The notes under the pieces: model-generated
Database searches by the model: none
Told to the model about the DNA's origin: nothing
Seen by the model: the letters and a program-made list of their open reading frames with translations, nothing else
Shown: in pieces, positions 59,839 to 64,000 of the stretch
How positions within the stretch are numbered: the first letter of the stretch is position 1
How the letters are laid out: every line of letters starts with the position of its first letter
NCBI GenBank assembly: GCA_036563615.1
Contig: DATCMB010000013.1
Location: 124,001-188,000 of the forward strand
Source: Candidatus Binatia bacterium
GTDB lineage: Bacteria; Desulfobacterota; Binatia; UBA12015
Direction: 5' to 3'
DNA length: 64,000 nt
Translations under genes and position numbers: made by a program

Positions 59839-60498
59839 TCAGCGCTCGAGACCGACGATCGCGATCGAAGTCAGCGCCTTGTGCCGGATGTTGAGGCTGA
59901 CCAGCAGCGCCGTGATGCCCTCGACGTAGCGGGCGAGGCGTAGCGGACCCGCGTCGACGGCCCGCAGGCCGGGCATCCGCTCGACCAGGGCCGCGACCTC
60001 GGCGCGCGCCGCGTCGTCGTCGCCGCACAGCAGCACGTCGCCCTCGAGAGACCGTGTCAAGTCCTGCAGCGCGTCGCTCGGCACGTTCTTGAAGGCGCAC
60101 ACGACGCGCGCCTCCGGCGCCGCGCGCTGCACGAGCTCGCTCACCGAAGGAACGTCGTCGACCGGCGTCAGCTCGGCGACCTTGCGACGCACGGTGAGCG
60201 GCACCATGGCGTCAATCACGAGCCGTCCGGCGAGGTCACCTGCGGCGCGCTCGAGGAATGCGCTCAGGCCCTCGACCGGCATCGTCATGATGACACGCGA
60301 AGCGAGCGTGACCGCCTCGAGATTCTCGCGCCCGTCGACCTCGGCGCCCGGCACGGCGGCGCGCACCTTGGCCGCGGCGTCGCGCGCGCGCTCGGCGACG
60401 CGCGAGCCGATCACCAGCTTCTCACCGGCTTGCGCAAGACGCAGGGCGAGTCCCATTCCCTGCGCACCGGTGCCGCCCAGGATCGCGATCGTACTCAT
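59839..60498 (-). CDS. NADPH-dependent F420 reductase family protein (Npd/Fno-like)
   Basis: 219 residues from ATG 60498 (another ATG four codons upstream). MSTIAILGGTGAQGMGLALRLAQAGEKLVIGSR is the NADP-binding fold of F420H2:NADP oxidoreductase; ARVVCAFKNVPSDALQDL and RLARYVEGITALLVSLNIRHKA match the F420 site and C-terminal helix. It moves hydride between F420 and NADP. Supports F420 use, with the LLM enzyme at 38463. Confidence 0.9.
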   Translation of the reverse strand: MSTIAILGGTGAQGMGLALRLAQAGEKLVIGSRVAERARDAAAKVRAAVPGAEVDGRENLEAVTLASRVIMTMPVEGLSAFLERAAGDLAGRLVIDAMVPLTVRRKVAELTPVDDVPSVSELVQRAAPEARVVCAFKNVPSDALQDLTRSLEGDVLLCGDDDAARAEVAALVERMPGLRAVDAGPLRLARYVEGITALLVSLNIRHKALTSIAIVGLER

Positions 60499-60633
60499 CC
60501 GCGCCACCATAACGACCGGCGGTCGGACGCAAAACGCACGGGGCTCGAGTGTGTCATCGGTGACACTCTCTTGAGCGATCTCGGACCACCGCCGATACGC
60601 AAAATAGAGCGTGCGCGGAGCACGCCGGGAAAG

Positions 60634-60813
60634 ATGAACTCGCCCATGAAAACATTCTTGTACGGTGTGGTCCTCGGCGCGTTGGGCGCATACCTCTACG
60701 TGATGAACGGCGCGTACATCGAGACCACGCTCGCCTCGGTCCTGTCCTGGCGCAACTCGGCCCAGAGCTCGGTGTACGGCTACGGCGGCAAGCCCAAGCA
60801 GCCGTATCCTTGA
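60634..60813 (+). CDS. Small membrane protein
   Basis: 59 residues from an ATG with GGGAAAG upstream. One helix (MKTFLYGVVLGALGAYLYV) followed by a short polar tail with repeated Tyr/Gly (YGYGGKPKQPYP). Unknown family. Confidence 0.6.
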   Translation: MNSPMKTFLYGVVLGALGAYLYVMNGAYIETTLASVLSWRNSAQSSVYGYGGKPKQPYP

Positions 60814-60989
60814 CGCCGCGCCCTTGACGGCGCTCGGCCGTCACGCCTTCGACTCGAGGCGCTCGTTCTCGCGGCGCGGCCGCGCGAGCCCCAGCTGAAA
60901 CCCCTGCTCGGACATTCCGCACGCGGATAACAGTCCGCGCGCGCGACGCCAGTGGTACGCGGCCCTGCGCGTCGTTACGGTCGTGAGAT

Positions 60990-62621
60990 TCAGCGCTTGG
61001 CGGCGCGCTCTTCCTCGCGCTTGCGCAGCTCGGCACGGCGGATCTTGCCGCTCACCGTCTTCGGCAGCTCGGTGACGAACTCGATCTCGCGCGGGTACTT
61101 GTAGGGAGCGGTCGTATTCTTGACGTGCGTCTTGAGCTCGTCGACGAGCGCCTCGTTGCCGACCACGCCCTCGCGCAGCACGACGAACGCCTTCACCACG
61201 TGGCCGCGGTCGGGATCCGGCTTCGCGACCACCGCGGACTCGAGCACGGCGGGATGCGTGAGCAGCGCGCTCTCGACCTCGAACGGCCCGATCCGGTAGC
61301 CCGCCGAGATGATGACGTCGTCGGCGCGGCCGACGAACCACAGGTAGCCGTCCTCGTCGCGGTAGCCGCGGTCGCCCGTCCAGTAGAGGCCGTCGCGGAA
61401 GACGAAGGACGTTTCCTCTGGGCTCTTCCAGTACTCGAGAAGCAGGCTCGGCGGACGGTTGCGCACGACGATGTCGCCCACCTCGCCGACGGCCGCCTCG
61501 CTGCCGTCGTCGCGCACCACGGCGACGTCGTGTCCCGGGAACGGCAGGCCCATCGCACCCGGGCGGATCGTCATGCCCGGCAGGTTCGCGACCAGCAAGA
61601 TCGACTCCGTCTGCCCGTAGCCGTCGTGGATCCAGAGCCCGGTGCGCTCGTGCCAGACGCGGATCACCTCCGGGTTGAGCGGCTCGCCGGCGCCGGTGCA
61701 GTGCCGCAGGTGCGAGAGGTCGAAGCGCCCGAGGTCTTGCTTGACGAGCATCCGGTACTCGGTCGGCGGCGCGCAGAAGGTCGTCACCTGGTAGCGCTCG
61801 AGCAGCTCGAGCTCGCGCACCGGATCGAAGCGACCGTTGTACATGAAGGTCGGCGCGCCGACGCCCCAGGGTCCGAACAGCACGCCGTAGGCGGCCTTCG
61901 CCCAGCCCGTGTCGGAGGTCGTCCAGTGCAGGCCGTCGGGCCGCGCGTCGAGCCAGAAGCGCGCGGTGAAGCGCTGGCACCAGGTGTAGGCGTGCGAGTG
62001 CAGCACCGCCTTCGGGTCCTTGGTGGTGCCCGACGTGTAGTAGCAGAGCGCCGGATCGGCAGACGCCGTGTCGGCGACGGCGAAGTCTTGTGATTGACGC
62101 GGGAGCTCGCGGTCGGCGTCGATCCAGCCGTCGGGAACGCCCGACGGCTCGCCGGACGCGCGCTCGAAGCCGAGCGGACGCCCCGAGAACGCGACCCGCA
62201 CGGCCAGGTTCGGACAGCGCTCGCGCACCTGCTCGACCACCGCCGCGCCCTCGAGCGTCGTCACGATCGCGCGCGCGTTCGAGTGCTGTGCGCGGTACTC
62301 GACGTCCTTCGGCCGCAGCGCCGCGGTGCACGGGATGACCAGCGCGCCGAGCTTCAGCCCGGCGACGATCGACGCGTGCCACTGCGGCAGGCGCGGCAGC
62401 ATGACCAGCACCGCGTCGCCGCGTCCGACGCCGTTCGCGGCGAGCAGGTTCGCGATGCGGTTCGAGGTGCGCGAGAAGTCCCAGAAGGTGTAGCGCGCGC
62501 TCCGCCCGCTCTCGTCCTCGAAGTACAGCGCGACGCGCCCGCGGTCGGCGGCGAGCCGGTCGACGACGTCGCGGCCGAAGTTGAAGTGCTCGGGGACGTC
62601 GAAGGTGAAGTCCGTCGGCAT
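60990..62621 (-). CDS. Acyl-CoA synthetase (AMP-forming, medium-chain/acetoacetyl-like)
   Basis: 543 residues. ATP motif YYTSGTTKDPKAVLHSHAYT, acyl-site region GYGQTESILLVANLPG, WTGDRGYRDEDGYLWFVGRADDVIISAGYRI and C-terminal catalytic Lys segment PKTVSGKIRRAELR. The N-terminus (FNFGRDVVDRLAADRGRVALYF) matches the benzoate-CoA ligase/medium-chain ACS subgroup. Activates a carboxylic acid to its CoA ester via acyl-AMP. Monocistronic as far as seen. Confidence 0.94.
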   Translation of the reverse strand: MPTDFTFDVPEHFNFGRDVVDRLAADRGRVALYFEDESGRSARYTFWDFSRTSNRIANLLAANGVGRGDAVLVMLPRLPQWHASIVAGLKLGALVIPCTAALRPKDVEYRAQHSNARAIVTTLEGAAVVEQVRERCPNLAVRVAFSGRPLGFERASGEPSGVPDGWIDADRELPRQSQDFAVADTASADPALCYYTSGTTKDPKAVLHSHAYTWCQRFTARFWLDARPDGLHWTTSDTGWAKAAYGVLFGPWGVGAPTFMYNGRFDPVRELELLERYQVTTFCAPPTEYRMLVKQDLGRFDLSHLRHCTGAGEPLNPEVIRVWHERTGLWIHDGYGQTESILLVANLPGMTIRPGAMGLPFPGHDVAVVRDDGSEAAVGEVGDIVVRNRPPSLLLEYWKSPEETSFVFRDGLYWTGDRGYRDEDGYLWFVGRADDVIISAGYRIGPFEVESALLTHPAVLESAVVAKPDPDRGHVVKAFVVLREGVVGNEALVDELKTHVKNTTAPYKYPREIEFVTELPKTVSGKIRRAELRKREEERAAKR

Positions 62622-63090
62622 GGCGCATCGCTATGCCGCGCCCGGGACGCCGTCAACGACCGTGCGATCGGGTGGCTCTTCCGCAAGCACTGCCGCTTCG
62701 GCGAGCGACGTCGTGCGTGGCGTGGTGAATCCCGCGCGCGGCGAAGCGTCCCATCAGCGCGTCCTGTCGGGACGGATCGCAGGGGCTCGGAACGGTTCGA
62801 CGTTCGTGCAATGGGGAGGGAACGGGATCTACGAGACGTGGTTTACGGACTAGGGGGCTGGTATCTTGGGCAAATCCCGGGTTGGATGATCCAGCATGGT
62901 CGTCCTGGCCCGGTCTTGGGTGCCTCCGTTGCTCGAGACGACTCGTCAAGCCCTTTGCGCGCGAGTCGACGTCGGCAAAGCGCCCCACCCCGGAGTCACG
63001 CTTCCTGCATCATCGGGTAGAGTGGCTACCTTGAGGCACGCCAGTCCCGCGAGCGTGCTCGCGAGGAATGGCCTCTTCGGCAGGTAAACG
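62622..63090. other. Non-coding stretch
   Basis: About 469 bases between divergent genes, slightly less GC-rich than its surroundings. No CRISPR repeats, tRNA or convincing gene. Promoters for both flanking genes are expected here. Confidence 0.5.
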
Positions 63091-63333
63091 ATGGAAGAAT
63101 ACGATCCGCAGAAGGAACTGAGCGACTGGATCAAGATTCTCGAGGATGCGTACCTGCGCAAGCAGCGAGTAGCCACCGTGATCTTCATCGACCAGGACGG
63201 TTCGGTCGAATCCGTCTCGGCCGACTTCGTCGACGACGTTCCGGACTTCCTCCAGTCCGCTTCCGAAGCGCTGCGCGACAACGAGCTCGAGATCTTTCCG
63301 GCGCCGTCGACGAACCCGGACGTCGGGCACTAG
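63091..63333 (+). CDS. Small acidic hypothetical protein
   Basis: 80 residues from an ATG with CAGG upstream. Acidic, with a central TVIFIDQDGSVESVSADFVDDV strand-rich segment and a helix (VPDFLQSASEALRDNEL). Not Cas2. Convergent with cas1, 12 bp apart. Its base composition is less GC-rich than neighbours. Unknown function. Confidence 0.65.
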   Translation: MEEYDPQKELSDWIKILEDAYLRKQRVATVIFIDQDGSVESVSADFVDDVPDFLQSASEALRDNELEIFPAPSTNPDVGH

Positions 63334-63345
63334 CCGAAAGCTCGG

Positions 63346-64000
63346 TCACCGGACGAGCATCGGCGCGTAGCGCGGCTCGCTGCCGAGCACGAAGCGCGCG
63401 AACGAGCGCGCCTGCTCCTCGATCACCTGACGCCAGGTCAGCCTGAGACCGCGCGGCGGATACGCGATCCGAGTGCGCAATCTGCGCTCGAAGAGCTCCA
63501 CGAACCAGCGCAGCGCATCCCGCCGGAAGCGCACCGGCTCGCCCTCTTCCCCACCCTCGAAATCCTCCCGCTTGAAGGACTTTTGATTGATGCACGCGAC
63601 CACCATCGGGTCGACGATCACCGGGCGGTACTCCTCCATCAGATCGCAGACCAGGGAGGGCCGGCCGTACGCGATCTCGTGCAAGGCGCCGAGGTACGGG
63701 TCGAGTCCCACGATCTGCACGGCGGTCTCGACCGCGTTGGCGAGCAACGTGTAGCCGAGCGACAGCAGGACGTTGACCGGGTCGAGCGGCGGCCTGCGGT
63801 TGCGCTCGGTGAACGAGAACTCCGGATTGCGCAGCAGCCGGGCGAAGACCCCGAAGTAGACCGCCGAAGCACGCCCCTCGCAGCCGCGGATCTGGTCGAG
63901 CGTCTCCATCTCGTCGACGCGGCTCGCCATGGCGTCGAGCCGCACGCTCGCACGCTCGAGCTCTTCGTCGCCTCCTTGGCGTCGCGCCGCCTTCAGAAGG
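63346..64000 (-). CDS. cas1: CRISPR-associated endonuclease/integrase Cas1 (partial, N-terminus beyond window)
   Basis: The frame is open to the right edge, so the N-terminus is missing. Visible hallmarks: IRGCEGRASAVYFGVFARLL (first metal Glu), RNRRPPLDPVNVLLSLGYTLLANAVETAVQIVGLDPYLGALHEIAYGRPSLVCDLMEEYRP (metal His in LHE and acidic residues in DLMEE), and VVACINQKSFKREDF. These are the three metal-ligand regions of Cas1, which inserts new spacers into CRISPR arrays. cas2 does not follow downstream, so it must lie upstream or be absent; no repeats are in the window. Confidence 0.95.
   Translation of the reverse strand, partial: LLKAARRQGGDEELERASVRLDAMASRVDEMETLDQIRGCEGRASAVYFGVFARLLRNPEFSFTERNRRPPLDPVNVLLSLGYTLLANAVETAVQIVGLDPYLGALHEIAYGRPSLVCDLMEEYRPVIVDPMVVACINQKSFKREDFEGGEEGEPVRFRRDALRWFVELFERRLRTRIAYPPRGLRLTWRQVIEEQARSFARFVLGSEPRYAPMLVR

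Noticed and set aside
62622..63090. CRISPR array next to cas1
   Set aside because: No direct repeats of 20-40 bases at regular spacing.

Overview
The window is a very GC-rich (roughly 70 % by eye), densely coded bacterial chromosome segment from a Gram-negative-type organism. It encodes a TonB-dependent receptor, an RND efflux system with an outer-membrane channel, lipoproteins and outer-membrane barrels. Exported proteins with long Thr-Pro-Ser-Pro linkers and a cysteine-rich 'CGNG..E.CDDGN' repeat, F420-type oxidoreductases and a selenocysteine tRNA fit a deltaproteobacterial or Binatota-like lineage. That placement is inference from gene content only.

Layout. 1-3.1 kb (leftward): PQQ-type sugar dehydrogenase lipoprotein, a degenerate PaaK-like protein and a DsbA-like lipoprotein cut by the window edge. 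3.2-7.4 kb (rightward): LemA, a small exported 14-residue-repeat protein, an HtpX-like protease, an acyl thioesterase, a fatty-acid hydroxylase/sterol desaturase-like membrane protein and an avidin-family protein. 7.4-11.6 kb (leftward): a probable metal-handling operon of a His/Cys-rich exported protein, a TonB-dependent receptor and a BNR-repeat protein with a CxCC motif. 11.7-18 kb (rightward): proS, pyrF, an active/inactive pair of M16 peptidases and a histidine phosphatase. 18-20.8 kb: rpoD with a long basic N-terminal extension, a cluster of perfect stem-loops and a small ORF. 21-26.5 kb: two paralogous YVTN beta-propeller proteins flanking a parallel beta-helix protein, all exported. 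26.6-30.9 kb: clpS, clpA, an alpha/beta hydrolase and a ferritin-like protein. 31-39.4 kb: Ku, a short-chain dehydrogenase, a low-MW phosphatase, ApaH, an alkyl-DHAP synthase-like flavoprotein coupled to glycerol-3-phosphate dehydrogenase, a zincin and an LLM-class oxidoreductase. 39.4-47.9 kb: an MFS transporter with a C-terminal ABM-like domain, a two-gene ABC exporter, a zinc-ribbon micro-protein, an amidohydrolase with a probable C-terminal frameshift, an AT-hook coiled-coil protein, an SDR and an HSL-type hydrolase. 47.9-56.1 kb: selC (tRNA-Sec), a three-gene RND efflux operon and an orphan NtrC-type regulator. 56.2-64 kb: a Cys-repeat/TP-linker/hydrolase protein with a helical partner, an outer-membrane barrel, an F420-dependent NADP reductase-like protein, an acyl-CoA synthetase, and the 3' end of cas1 running off the right edge.

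Most genes are housekeeping or envelope functions in short, translationally coupled operons with 4-bp overlaps. The most distinctive items are the His-rich/TonB/CxCC cassette, the DPGH-repeat protein between lemA and htpX, the avidin with an almost complete biotin pocket, the propellers with a cysteine-flanked proline loop, selC, the stem-loop cluster behind rpoD, and cas1 with no cas2 or CRISPR array downstream of it in view.
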